DNA of 64,000 nucleotides, from contig OZ243042.1 of NCBI GenBank assembly GCA_965212085.1, forward strand, positions 124,001 through 188,000. Reading direction: 5' to 3'. The notes under the pieces were generated by a model. That model worked only from the letters and a program-made list of their open reading frames with translations. It was not told the origin of the DNA and did not search any database. Source of the DNA: JAHRAW01 sp965212085 (GTDB lineage: Bacteria > Pseudomonadota > Gammaproteobacteria > Arenicellales > Poriferihabitantaceae). Made by a program: the position numbers and the translations under genes. Shown here one piece after another: positions 39,401-46,383 of this stretch. The first letter of the stretch is position 1. Every line of letters starts with the position of its first letter.

Positions 39401-40023
39401 GAGCCTTCGACGCCGACATCGAAATCTCCGCCACGGGGTCGTCCATGGCCGAACTGGCAAACGCCGCCGACGGGCGCGTGTCCCTGGGGCTGAACCGCGC
39501 CAAGATGAAAAACCAGACCCTGGATTTCATCGGCGGCGATATTTTTTCCAACCTCGTGACCATCATCAATCCTTTCCGCTCCATCGGCGAGTACATTGAC
39601 ATCGAATGCGGCGTCGTGCACTTCGACGTTGAGCGGGGAATGGCGGTCAGCGAAAACCGCCTGGCGTTGAAAACCGACAAAGTAACGCTGTTCGGCGGCG
39701 GCGTCATTGACCTTGACGATGAGTCGTTGAAAATCCTGATCACCCCCAAGGCGCGCAAAGGGTTCGGCATCAACCCGTCATCGCTGGCGAAAATCGTGCG
39801 ACTCGGCGGCACCCTCGCCGAGCCGAAAATCGAAGCGGACAGCAGCCGCCTGCCGGAAACCGTCGCGACGGTATGGGCGGCGCTTTACTCCGGCGGACTG
39901 TCCTTGATCGCCCAGGGCTGGTTCGACCGCAACCAGGCCAACGCCGATGTATGCGGCCTCGCCGGCGGGGGTACAGTCAAACAACCGGACGTGAGCGCGC
40001 AGCCGGGGAAGAACAAGGAATAG
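36427..40023 (+). CDS. AsmA-family envelope protein
   Basis: 1198 residues, a large AsmA/TamB-like protein. One N-terminal anchor helix (about 6-28) is followed by the AsmA start pattern (LDQDHYKAQLSDAVEWRTGRPLIIEGDLKLA). A very long beta-rich periplasmic region of repeating strands comes next. The C-terminal AsmA domain (about 1000-1160) has LNRAKMKNQTLDFIGGDIFSNLVTIINPF. Such proteins are bridge-like factors for phospholipid traffic to the outer membrane. Two low-complexity inserts come from tandem repeats: RSRSQSQSGSGSG (about 36824-36862) and NAGNAGNVGNAGK (about 37678-37713). Confidence 0.85.
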   Translation: MKTWVKWALAGGLLILSTPLLLAAFVVLFLDQDHYKAQLSDAVEWRTGRPLIIEGDLKLAAGVKPRFYAETIRYPNADWGAQPWAIEVDKAVFAVDLWALLRGKLLVEDIVLEKPRLWVEKNPAGVYNLAVLRRSRSQSQSGSGSGAPRTTLPWGLDVSGARVINGEISVAARNRHWDVRIHDARATSGGPGQPVVVDFRGAVEDTPVTASATLGSLETLFTWQPSPLSVNGHVGGEENRVRATGSAKNLLKWRGVDLDLEFDLAHPAELSALAARPLPPQLGTVKGRARFEQPGLLSTMALREIELASTKWGLRGVLSGEIARLYNRTGIDLNFSAAGTLDRAPPVYLVALTGQDDAAAPLKAGVTARIYGSSRDLNLRVENATLENPALSIAARGEVGFVDGAWRGSLPVSLTLNNAGNAGNVGNAGKPKELPGRVLSPIGPLTAEAGLTRDQGAWRLSDVKLSVEREALSIKVAGAVNQLSTRPSGLLYVIAEAEDDRYLRPLFAAPPPPDAVADLKLEAALAFSPGVLRATMDQLSGQVYGVALSASGSIAELNRLRGIDLAISGEAEGLQALSPPPGRAWPTSGAVRVDAKLADDESGALHLTGISASVAPVANAPGASFDLAARGEIRNLGASMAADFNVELALADAGPVQTLFAGSKAAAFLQAVTPLKASGNLYSLGPADWRMRDIKAASQGDGPDKMGATMTGEVAAFAPLEARLGVVLSDLAVAGLPAAWNVPRPRGGMLDVSLDLSARHGAVSVKNITAALDSAEVSMAAQGDIDRLSPIAVNNLEVKFEAASVAALEWPAIAGFNPGNPVSGIVTMRATGARSNHSTVDLQIGANDVRGALDWGWPEDPKAVPEVKADLRSGRFYLAEILATPATKKTRFFSAAPINTGWIHKLNGRIDLAATAAGSRLIDLRDVRAQLVLKDGTLAQTVAGQMGQGKLALSLGIDARSQPFSAEFKMNGKDLDAGGLVAFRTDNFIDNGAFDADIEISATGSSMAELANAADGRVSLGLNRAKMKNQTLDFIGGDIFSNLVTIINPFRSIGEYIDIECGVVHFDVERGMAVSENRLALKTDKVTLFGGGVIDLDDESLKILITPKARKGFGINPSSLAKIVRLGGTLAEPKIEADSSRLPETVATVWAALYSGGLSLIAQGWFDRNQANADVCGLAGGGTVKQPDVSAQPGKNKE

Positions 40024-40061
40024 ACCGAACGCGACACATGGACGCGGACACGGGACGTGCG

Positions 40062-40166
40062 TCAATCGTCCGACTTCTTCTTGCCGCGAAACTCGGTAAC
40101 GAGATACAGCACCACCAGCGGGACTGCAACGATCAGGATTGCATAAACCGCAGGGGTCAGGTTCAT
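40062..40166 (-). CDS. 34-residue single-helix membrane microprotein coupled to asd
   Basis: ATG at 40166 (minus) overlaps the asd stop as ATGA and the frame ends at TGA 40062-40064. The product starts MNLTPAVYAILIVAVPLVVL. It is one hydrophobic helix (about 5-25) followed by a basic/acidic tail (RGKKKSDD), so the C-terminus should be cytoplasmic. I know no family for it. The overlap, ideal membrane segment and charge pattern argue for a real gene. Confidence 0.55.
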   Translation of the reverse strand: MNLTPAVYAILIVAVPLVVLYLVTEFRGKKKSDD

Positions 40167-41317
40167 TTTCTTTCACTTCGCCGGAGAGTGGAAGTCAATA
40201 TCCGCAACATCCGGCGCAACGGCTCGGCGGCGCCCCATAGCAACTGGTCACCCACCGTAAACGCCGAAACCATCATCCCATCCCCACCACCAACGGGCAG
40301 CTTACGCAACCGCCCCACGGCGATGTCAAGCGTCCCGCTCACCGCCGCCGGCGTCAGGCGGGCCAGGGACTGCGGGCGGTTGTTGGCCACCAGCGACACC
40401 CAGTCATTGCCCCCGGCAAGAATTTCTCCGACTTCATCCACCGGCAGGTCCTCTTTCAACTTGATGGTGAACGCCTGGCTGTGGCAGCGCAACACGCCGA
40501 CGCGCACGCAGATGCTTTCCACGGGGACGGGGCGGTCTTCGCGGCCAAGGATTTTGCTGGTTTCCGCCGAGCCTTTCCATTCTTCGCGGCTGATGCCGGA
40601 ATCCGGAACTTCCGCGTCCACCCACGGCAGCAGGCTGCCCGCCAGCGGTACGCCGATTTCCGCCACCGGCAGTTGCGCCGAGCGCATCGCGCCGGTAACG
40701 GCCTCGTCAATGTCGAGAATCGAACTGGCCGGGTCGCCGAGCAAATCCCCGGCGGCGCTGCTCACGCATCCCATTTGCGCCACCCACTCGCGCATCTGCC
40801 GGGCGCCGCCGCCGGAAATCGCCTGGTAGGTCATGACCGTCATCCACTCGATCAGGTCGGCGTTGAACAGGCCGTCCAGCGCCATCATCATCAGGCTCAC
40901 GGTGCAGTTGCCGCCGATGAAATCCTTCCGGCCCGCGGCCAGCCCCCGCTCGATCACCGGCCGGTTGACCGGGTCGAGAATGATGGTGGCATCGGGGCTC
41001 ATGCGCAGCGCCGAAGCCGCGTCAATCCAGTACCCGTCCCAGCCGCGCCCGCGCAACCGCTCGTGGACGGCGCGGGTATAGTCGCCGCCCTGGCAAGTGA
41101 CCACGGCGTCCATCTCCGCCAGCGCGTCAAGGTCATTGGCGTCCACCAACGCGGGCACCTCGCGGCCAATATCCGGCCCCGCCTGCCCGGCCTGGGAGGT
41201 CGTGAAAAACAACGGCCGCTCGATCAGGGAAAAATCGTCCTCCGCCATCATGCGCCGCAACAGCACCGAACCCACCATGCCGCGCCAGCCTACGAATCCC
41301 ACCCGGTTTAGTTTCAT
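40163..41317 (-). CDS. asd: Aspartate-semialdehyde dehydrogenase
   Basis: 384 residues. The N-terminal Rossmann motif VGFVGWRGMVGSVLLRRM and the catalytic Cys in GGNCTVSLMMMAL (about 137) place it in the gammaproteobacterial Asd group; YQAISGGGARQMREW and HSQAFTIKLK are further motifs. It makes aspartate semialdehyde for lysine, threonine, methionine and diaminopimelate. A microprotein gene overlaps its 3' end. Confidence 0.95.
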   Translation of the reverse strand: MKLNRVGFVGWRGMVGSVLLRRMMAEDDFSLIERPLFFTTSQAGQAGPDIGREVPALVDANDLDALAEMDAVVTCQGGDYTRAVHERLRGRGWDGYWIDAASALRMSPDATIILDPVNRPVIERGLAAGRKDFIGGNCTVSLMMMALDGLFNADLIEWMTVMTYQAISGGGARQMREWVAQMGCVSSAAGDLLGDPASSILDIDEAVTGAMRSAQLPVAEIGVPLAGSLLPWVDAEVPDSGISREEWKGSAETSKILGREDRPVPVESICVRVGVLRCHSQAFTIKLKEDLPVDEVGEILAGGNDWVSLVANNRPQSLARLTPAAVSGTLDIAVGRLRKLPVGGGDGMMVSAFTVGDQLLWGAAEPLRRMLRILTSTLRRSERK

Positions 41318-41455
41318 TGGTTTGATGTGAGCGTCTGCGGCCGCCGGTTTGATTCTGGATTGTTCGTATCATCCCTGACACGAACCCTACGGGCTCCGCG
41401 CAATTTTGCTCCCGACAAAATTGTCCCGCTTCCGCGGGGAACGACGGCGGAGTTG

Positions 41456-41483
41456 TTGCTGGTTCCCGCTATTGTCTTATACT
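41456..41483 (+). promoter_or_regulatory. Possible promoter in the asd-BKACE intergenic region
   Basis: TTGCTG (41456-41461), a 16-base spacer and TATACT (41478-41483) read towards the BKACE operon, but the gene starts 414 bases downstream and three repeat elements intervene. The 579-base gap (41318-41896) has no gene; its other contents are an 8-bp inverted repeat (CAATTTTG/CAAAATTG, 41401-41423) and the repeats listed next. Confidence 0.3.
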
Positions 41484-41547
41484 CTACACACAAACAAAAA
41501 CTCAGTCAAACACCCAACCGAGACACTCGTTCACCCTCAGGTGTTAC

Positions 41548-41611
41548 TCCCGAACGATAGAAAAACAGGGAGCGTCGGCGACTATATTTTTCATCGCATT
41601 CGGGAATCCAG
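41548..41611 (-). repeat. Family C palindromic element, inverted copy
   Basis: It starts CTCCCGAACGATAGAAAAAC and ends CGCATTCGGGAATCCAGGG, the reverse complement of the copies at 13991-14058 and 17906-17970. Translated, it would give PNDRKTGSVGDYIFHRI, close to the peptide that the 13991 copy adds to the autotransporter. Confidence 0.85.
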
Positions 41612-41639
41612 GGACTAAACCGGTGGTGGGTCGTGTGGG

Positions 41640-41714
41640 GCTGGATTCCCGAGAGCGCCAAGTGTCCGTAAGCCGCAAACAACGCGGCAACGGACACTAA
41701 CGCTCGGGAATGAC
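41640..41714 (-). repeat. Family B palindromic element, inverted copy
   Basis: It starts GCTGGATTCCCGAGAGCG and ends CGCTCGGGAATGACG, with arms AGTGTCCGTAAGCCGC/GCGGCAACGGACACT. It lies 28 bases after a family C copy, the same B-next-to-C arrangement as inside the autotransporter. Confidence 0.85.
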
Positions 41715-41787
41715 GACAGAGTTGTTGCCACGTTCCTCGGTGTCATACCCGCATTTGCAGGTATCCAGTTGAATTTGGTTTGGCGCA

Positions 41788-41841
41788 GGGACAGGGCGCG
41801 ACCTGTTCCGATTTATTAGTGAAATAGTGAACCCGTACAAA
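41788..41841 (+). repeat. Composite repeat: palindrome P plus module A
   Basis: A slightly diverged palindrome (GGGACAGGGCGCGACCTG-TTCC, 41788-41809) is followed by module A (ATTAGTGAAATAGTGAAC, about 41815-41832). It is in the same order and orientation as at 4280-4331, 55 bases upstream of the BKACE gene. Confidence 0.75.
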
Positions 41842-41896
41842 TGACCCGTTGGAGCCGTGCCATAATGTGCGGTTTTTGACTGCGAGGAAAAACCGA

Positions 41897-42784
41897 ATGA
41901 ATTACGAAGTGATGGTCACCTGCGCGGTGACTGGTGCCGGGGATACCATCGGCAAGCATCCCGGCGTTCCCGTTACGCCCGTGCAGATCGCCGATGCAGT
42001 AATGGATGCGGCGAAGGCCGGCGCAGCGGTGGCGCACATCCACGTCCGCGACCCGGAAACCGGCAAAGGCTCCAGGGATCCGGCGTTGTTCAAGGAGGTC
42101 GTGGACCGGGTGCGCAGCGCGGATACCGACGTGGTGATCAATCTCACCGCGGGCATGGGCGGCGATTGGGTGCCGGGGGCCGACGACCCGGCCATGCCGG
42201 GGCCGGGCACGGACATGGTTGGCCCCCTGGAACGCCTCGCCCACGTCGAGGAACTCCTGCCGGAGATTTGCAGTTTGGATTGCGGCACGCTCAACTTCGG
42301 CAACGGCGAGGAAATCTATATTTCCACCCCGCCGACGCTGCGCAAAATGGCGGAGTTGACCAAAGAATGGGGCGTCAAGCCGGAACTTGAGGTCTTTGAA
42401 CTCGGCCACATTCGCTTCGCCCGGCAGATGATCGCCGAGGGTTTGATCGCCGACCCGCCGATGTTTCAGGTTTGCCTCGGCATTCCCTGGGGCGCCGACC
42501 ACAGCGTTGACGCGATGAAAACCATGAAAGACCACCTGCCGGCGGACGCCGTGTGGGGCGGCTTCGGCATCTCGCGCATGCAAATGCCCATGGCCGCGGC
42601 CTCGGTGGCCATGGGCGGCAACGTCCGGGTGGGACTGGAGGACAACCTGTACCTCGAAAAAGGCGTCCTGGCCTCCAACGGCCAGCTGGTGGAACGGGCG
42701 GTTGAAATCATTGAGCGCATGGGCGCGCGCGTTATCACGCCGGGGGAAGCGCGCAAGCGGCTCGGTTTGCGTGGGGCGGCGTAG
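41897..42784 (+). CDS. Beta-keto acid cleavage enzyme (BKACE, DUF849 family)
   Basis: 295 residues from the ATG at 41897, preceded by GAGGAAAA. The TIM-barrel motifs VMVTCAVTGAG, AAVAHIHVRDPETG, VVINLTAGMGG and VRVGLEDNLYLEKG mark the BKACE family, whose Zn-dependent enzymes transfer acetyl-CoA-derived carbon: beta-keto acid plus acetyl-CoA gives acetoacetate and a new acyl-CoA. The family includes 3-dehydrocarnitine and 3-keto-5-aminohexanoate cleavage enzymes. The substrate is not readable here. Acyl-CoA dehydrogenase and acyl-CoA synthetase genes follow and could handle the acyl-CoA product. Confidence 0.85.
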   Translation: MNYEVMVTCAVTGAGDTIGKHPGVPVTPVQIADAVMDAAKAGAAVAHIHVRDPETGKGSRDPALFKEVVDRVRSADTDVVINLTAGMGGDWVPGADDPAMPGPGTDMVGPLERLAHVEELLPEICSLDCGTLNFGNGEEIYISTPPTLRKMAELTKEWGVKPELEVFELGHIRFARQMIAEGLIADPPMFQVCLGIPWGADHSVDAMKTMKDHLPADAVWGGFGISRMQMPMAAASVAMGGNVRVGLEDNLYLEKGVLASNGQLVERAVEIIERMGARVITPGEARKRLGLRGAA

Positions 42785-42803
42785 GGACAAGCCGTGACCT
42801 GCC
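42784..42803 (+). repeat. Degenerate palindrome P, followed by a C/G-run hairpin
   Basis: GGGACAAGCCGTGACCTGCC resembles palindrome P with several changes. Further on (about 42836-42862) a C6-TCAA-G6 hairpin lies just upstream of the Shine-Dalgarno of the acyl-CoA dehydrogenase gene; no T-run follows. Confidence 0.5.
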
Positions 42804-42884
42804 CCTGCGGTTGCGCCGTACCGTGTAATGCCGCCCCCCCCTCCCCCCCCTCAAGGGGGGAGTGAAAATTAAAGGAGAACGCCA

Positions 42885-44045
42885 TTGGACATCAACCTAA
42901 CCCACGAAAACGAACTGCTCGTGAACACGGTGCGCGCGTTTATGGAAGCGGAGATGATTCCCCACGAAGAGCAGGTGGACCGTCTCGGCTGCGTGCCCGA
43001 AGAGCTGGGCCGGCAGATTGAAAAGCGCGCCATTGAAGCCGGGTTGTACGCCGCCAACCTGCCGCAATCCGTGGGCGGCGGCGGGCTTGACTATACGAGC
43101 ATGGCGGTGGTGGAGCGCGAATACGGCAAGACCAGTCACGCGCTTCATTCCTGGGTCGGCAGGCCCACAGAGCTGCTGCTGGCCTGCGAGGGCGATCAGG
43201 TAGCGCGCTATCTTGCGCCTTGTGTGCGCGCCGAGAAGCGCGAGTTGTTTGCGTTGACCGAACCCGAAGCCGGGTCCGACATTATGGCGATGAAAACCAA
43301 CGCGAAGCGCGACGGCGACGACTGGATCCTGAACGGTGCGAAACATTTTATTTCCGGGCCGGTGATGCCGGAGTTCGCCATCGTGTTCGCGGTCACCGGC
43401 GTGGATCAGACACCGCGCGGCCCGCGCAAACGGATCACCGCGTTTCTGGTGGACGTCGGCCTCGACGGGTTTGAGATTTCCGAGGGCGCGCGCTGCGTCA
43501 GTTATCGCGGCTATCACACCTTCCAACTGGCTTTTTCCGACGTGCGCCTCGGCCCAAATCAAATCCTCGGGGAAGAAGGCCGCGGCCTCGAACTTTCCGG
43601 TCAGTGGCTGGGCATGGGGCGCGTGTGGGTGGGGGCGTCCTGCTGCGGCAAGGCGGAACGCTTGTACCGGATGTCGGCGCAGTGGGCCGCCAACCGCAAA
43701 CAGTTCGGCAAACCCATCGGGCAGTTTCAGGCCACCGGGTTTCGCCTCGCGGACATGGCGATGGGCATCAAGACCGGCGACCTGCTGGTGATGGACGCGG
43801 TGCACAAAGCCGACGCCGGGAATATGCGGGACGCAGACGCCGCCATGGTCAAGGTCTATTGTTCGGAAATGCTTGGCCGGGTAGCGGACGACGCCGTGCA
43901 GATTCACGGCGGCATGGGGCTGATGGAGGAGTTGCCCGTGCAACGCCTGTGGCGCGACGCGCGGCTGGAACGAATCTGGGACGGCACTTCGGAAATACAA
44001 CGCCACATCATCACGCGCTCGATACTGCGGCCGCTGGGCGCATGA
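42885..44045 (+). CDS. Acyl-CoA dehydrogenase family protein
   Basis: 386 residues from a TTG at 42885, 5 bases after AAAGGAGAA. The three acyl-CoA dehydrogenase domains are visible: an N-terminal helical part; a middle beta domain with LFALTEPEAGSDIMAMKT; and a C-terminal domain with NRKQFGKPIGQFQATGFRLADMAMG and VQIHGGMGLMEELPVQRLWRDAR. The site that holds the catalytic Glu in medium-chain enzymes (YEGTSQIQR) reads WDGTSEIQR here, with Asp in its place. This suggests a different position of the base or an unusual substrate. FAD-dependent, with electrons passing to ETF. Confidence 0.88.
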   Translation: MDINLTHENELLVNTVRAFMEAEMIPHEEQVDRLGCVPEELGRQIEKRAIEAGLYAANLPQSVGGGGLDYTSMAVVEREYGKTSHALHSWVGRPTELLLACEGDQVARYLAPCVRAEKRELFALTEPEAGSDIMAMKTNAKRDGDDWILNGAKHFISGPVMPEFAIVFAVTGVDQTPRGPRKRITAFLVDVGLDGFEISEGARCVSYRGYHTFQLAFSDVRLGPNQILGEEGRGLELSGQWLGMGRVWVGASCCGKAERLYRMSAQWAANRKQFGKPIGQFQATGFRLADMAMGIKTGDLLVMDAVHKADAGNMRDADAAMVKVYCSEMLGRVADDAVQIHGGMGLMEELPVQRLWRDARLERIWDGTSEIQRHIITRSILRPLGA

Positions 44046-44052
44046 CACCGCC

Positions 44053-46167
44053 ATGACGCCGAAGCGGCGGGACAACCTCAAGCGCCTGCTACGGCCACGC
44101 CACGCGGCGTTCATCGGCGGGCGGGACGCCGAGACCGCCATCAACGCCTGCCAACGGATCGGGTTCGCCGGGCAACTGTGGGCGGTCAACCCGCGCCGCG
44201 AAACCCTGGGGGGCGTCCCTTGTTACGCCGATGTGGATGAACTCCCCGAAGCCCCGGACGCGGTTTTCCTCGCCGTGCCGCCCCGCGCCGCCATTGAAGT
44301 CGCAGCCCGGCTTGCGCGGCGCGGCGCGGGCGGGGTGGTGTGCTATACCGCCGGACTCAACGCGGACGGCACCGAAGGCGGCGCTTCGGATCAGCCGCTG
44401 GTGGAGGTGGCCGGCGACATGGCGGTGGTCGGCCCCAACTGCTACGGCCTCATCAACTACATTGACAAGGTGGCGTTGTGGCCGTTCGCCCACGGCGGCC
44501 ATTGCCCCGGTTTCGGCGCCGCCATCATCACCCAGAGCGGCATGCTGTCCTCGGACATCACCATGAACCAGCGCTCGCTGCCGCTGGCGTACATGGTGTC
44601 CGCCGGCAACCAGTCGGTGCTGGGGCTGGAGGACTATATGGAGGTATTGTGCGAGCGCGACCAGGTCCGGGCCATCGGGCTGCACATTGAAGGGCTGAAG
44701 GACGTTGAGTCGTTCAGCCGCGCGGCGCGCAAGGCGCTGGAGCGCGGCAAACCCGTGGTCGCCCTCAAAACCGGCACCTCGCAAATCGGCGCGCGCCTGA
44801 CCGTCAGCCACACCGGCTCGCTTTCCGGCGTCAACGAACTGTACCAGGCATTGTTCGAACGGCTCGGCATCATCAGCGTCAGCGACCCGGTGCAACTCGT
44901 GGAAACCTTGAAGTTCATCTGCGTGTCGGGCATTCCCGCCGGCAACCGCGTGATGGGGTTCACCTGCTCCGGCGGCGGCGCCACCTTGCTGGCGGACTGC
45001 GCCCACGCCCGCGCCCACGCCGGAAGCAACGCCCTGGAATTTCCGCAGCCATCGGACGCCGCCGCCGCAGCCATGGCGAAGTGGTTGCCCGACACCGCCG
45101 AGGTTTCCAATCCGTTGGACTACACGACGCCGATCTGGGGCGTCGCCGAAAAAGTGCGGGCGGTTTTTGATGCCGCGCTGAGCGATCCTTGCGACGCTGC
45201 CCTGATCGTTCAGGACTTTCCCCTGCCGGAAGTGGACGAGAGCAAGCCCAGTTACCTGAGCGACACGCGCTGCTTCATCGCCGCGACCGCCAAAGCCGGC
45301 ATACCCGGCGCGGTTTGCAGCACGCTGCCGGAGAACATAGACGCGCAAACCCGCGCCTTGCTGGTGGCAAACCAGGTGACGCCGTTGCAGGGCATCGTTG
45401 AGGCGGTCAACGCCATCGCCGCCGCCGCGTGGTACGGCCGGCGGCGGGCGGTGGTGTTGGACAACGTCGCCGCCGGCCTGGTAATGACAACCGGCGGCGA
45501 GATGATCCCCAACGACGAATGGAGCAGCAAGGCCGAACTCCAAACCGCGGGCTTGAAAACCCCTCCGGGACGGCTGGCCACGGGTAAAAACGCGGGCCGG
45601 GTAGCGGCGCAACTGGGGTTTCCGGTGGCGCTGAAAATGAACGCCGCGCAGATTGCCCACAAAACCGAAATCGGCGCGGTGCGACTTGGGCTGAACAACG
45701 CCGCCGAAGTGGAGGCCGCGGTTCAAATGATGCGCGCCGAGGTCGGTGCCGCCGCTCCCGACCCGAAAATACACACCGACTGCTTTCTGCTGGAAAAAAT
45801 GATCGCCCCGCCATTGGCGGAACTCATGCTCGCCATTCGCGCCGACTCACAGTTCGGCCTGGCGATGACGCTATCCGGCGGCGGCGTGCTGGTGGAGATG
45901 CTCGCCGATGCGGTTACGCTGCTGCTGCCGGTGAGCGAAGCGGAAATTCTGGCGGCACTTGGGCGGTTGAAAATAGCGCCGTTGCTAAACGGCTTTCGGG
46001 GCAGGGTGATGGTGGACAAAACCAAACTCGCCGGTACGATTATGCGGCTGGCGGATTATGTCATTGCCAATAAAGATCGTATCGCGGAGATTGAGATCAA
46101 CCCGTTGTTTGTTTTTGCCGAAGAGGTTTGTGCGGTGGATGCGGTGATGCACACTTGGGGCGATTAG
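44053..46167 (+). CDS. ADP-forming acyl-CoA synthetase (acetate-CoA ligase type)
   Basis: 704 residues, starting 7 bases after the dehydrogenase stop. Domain order is CoA-binding (about 8-130), succinyl-CoA-ligase-like flavodoxin domains (about 140-460; FTCSGGGATLLADCA, NPLDYTTPIWG) and a C-terminal ATP-grasp_5 (about 475-700; AAQLGFPVALKMNAAQIAHKTEIGAVRLGL, AEIEINPLFVF). Such fused NDP-forming synthetases interconvert an acyl-CoA and the free acid with ADP/ATP. In this operon it could recover ATP from the BKACE product or activate the starting acid. Confidence 0.87.
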   Translation: MTPKRRDNLKRLLRPRHAAFIGGRDAETAINACQRIGFAGQLWAVNPRRETLGGVPCYADVDELPEAPDAVFLAVPPRAAIEVAARLARRGAGGVVCYTAGLNADGTEGGASDQPLVEVAGDMAVVGPNCYGLINYIDKVALWPFAHGGHCPGFGAAIITQSGMLSSDITMNQRSLPLAYMVSAGNQSVLGLEDYMEVLCERDQVRAIGLHIEGLKDVESFSRAARKALERGKPVVALKTGTSQIGARLTVSHTGSLSGVNELYQALFERLGIISVSDPVQLVETLKFICVSGIPAGNRVMGFTCSGGGATLLADCAHARAHAGSNALEFPQPSDAAAAAMAKWLPDTAEVSNPLDYTTPIWGVAEKVRAVFDAALSDPCDAALIVQDFPLPEVDESKPSYLSDTRCFIAATAKAGIPGAVCSTLPENIDAQTRALLVANQVTPLQGIVEAVNAIAAAAWYGRRRAVVLDNVAAGLVMTTGGEMIPNDEWSSKAELQTAGLKTPPGRLATGKNAGRVAAQLGFPVALKMNAAQIAHKTEIGAVRLGLNNAAEVEAAVQMMRAEVGAAAPDPKIHTDCFLLEKMIAPPLAELMLAIRADSQFGLAMTLSGGGVLVEMLADAVTLLLPVSEAEILAALGRLKIAPLLNGFRGRVMVDKTKLAGTIMRLADYVIANKDRIAEIEINPLFVFAEEVCAVDAVMHTWGD

Positions 46168-46174
46168 ATTCCGA

Positions 46175-46273
46175 CCCCCGTTCAAGCCGGGGGCAGGCTT
46201 TTCTGTCAGTGAATTGTGAACTTCTACAATCCCCACAGACCTCGCCGCCGGCTTGAACGGGGGCGGGAAGCCG
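46175..46273 (+). repeat. Complete composite element: D arm, module A, inverted D arm
   Basis: The most complete copy. The left arm CCCCCGTTCAAGCCGGGGGC (46175-46194) and right arm GCCGGCTTGAACGGGGGCGG (about 46247-46266) are terminal inverted repeats. They flank module A (GTCAGTGAATTGTGAACTTC, about 46205-46224). The left arm alone forms CCCCCG/CGGGGG followed by GGCTTTTCT and could terminate the upstream operon. The total length of about 99 bases with inverted ends and no ORF is MITE-like. Confidence 0.75.
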
Positions 46274-46383
46274 GCGTCCGGCGTCCAACCGGCGGCGCAA
46301 CTCGCTGACTTTTGCAGCCGCCGCGCTTTTGCGGTAAGCTGGGCGCGTCCGCCGGACCATTACCATCCCACCTGACTGCTTCT

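Noticed and set aside
37174..39621. 815-residue ORF antisense to the AsmA-like gene
   Set aside because: Same shadow composition; the sense strand has a coherent anchored beta-rich protein with known family motifs.
41406..41618. 70-residue ORF with a peptide similar to part of the autotransporter
   Set aside because: The similarity is due to a shared family C repeat, not to a gene fragment; no start signals are present.
42836..42862. Terminator between the BKACE and acyl-CoA dehydrogenase genes
   Set aside because: The C/G-run hairpin has no T-tract, and it lies directly before a ribosome-binding site in what looks like one operon.
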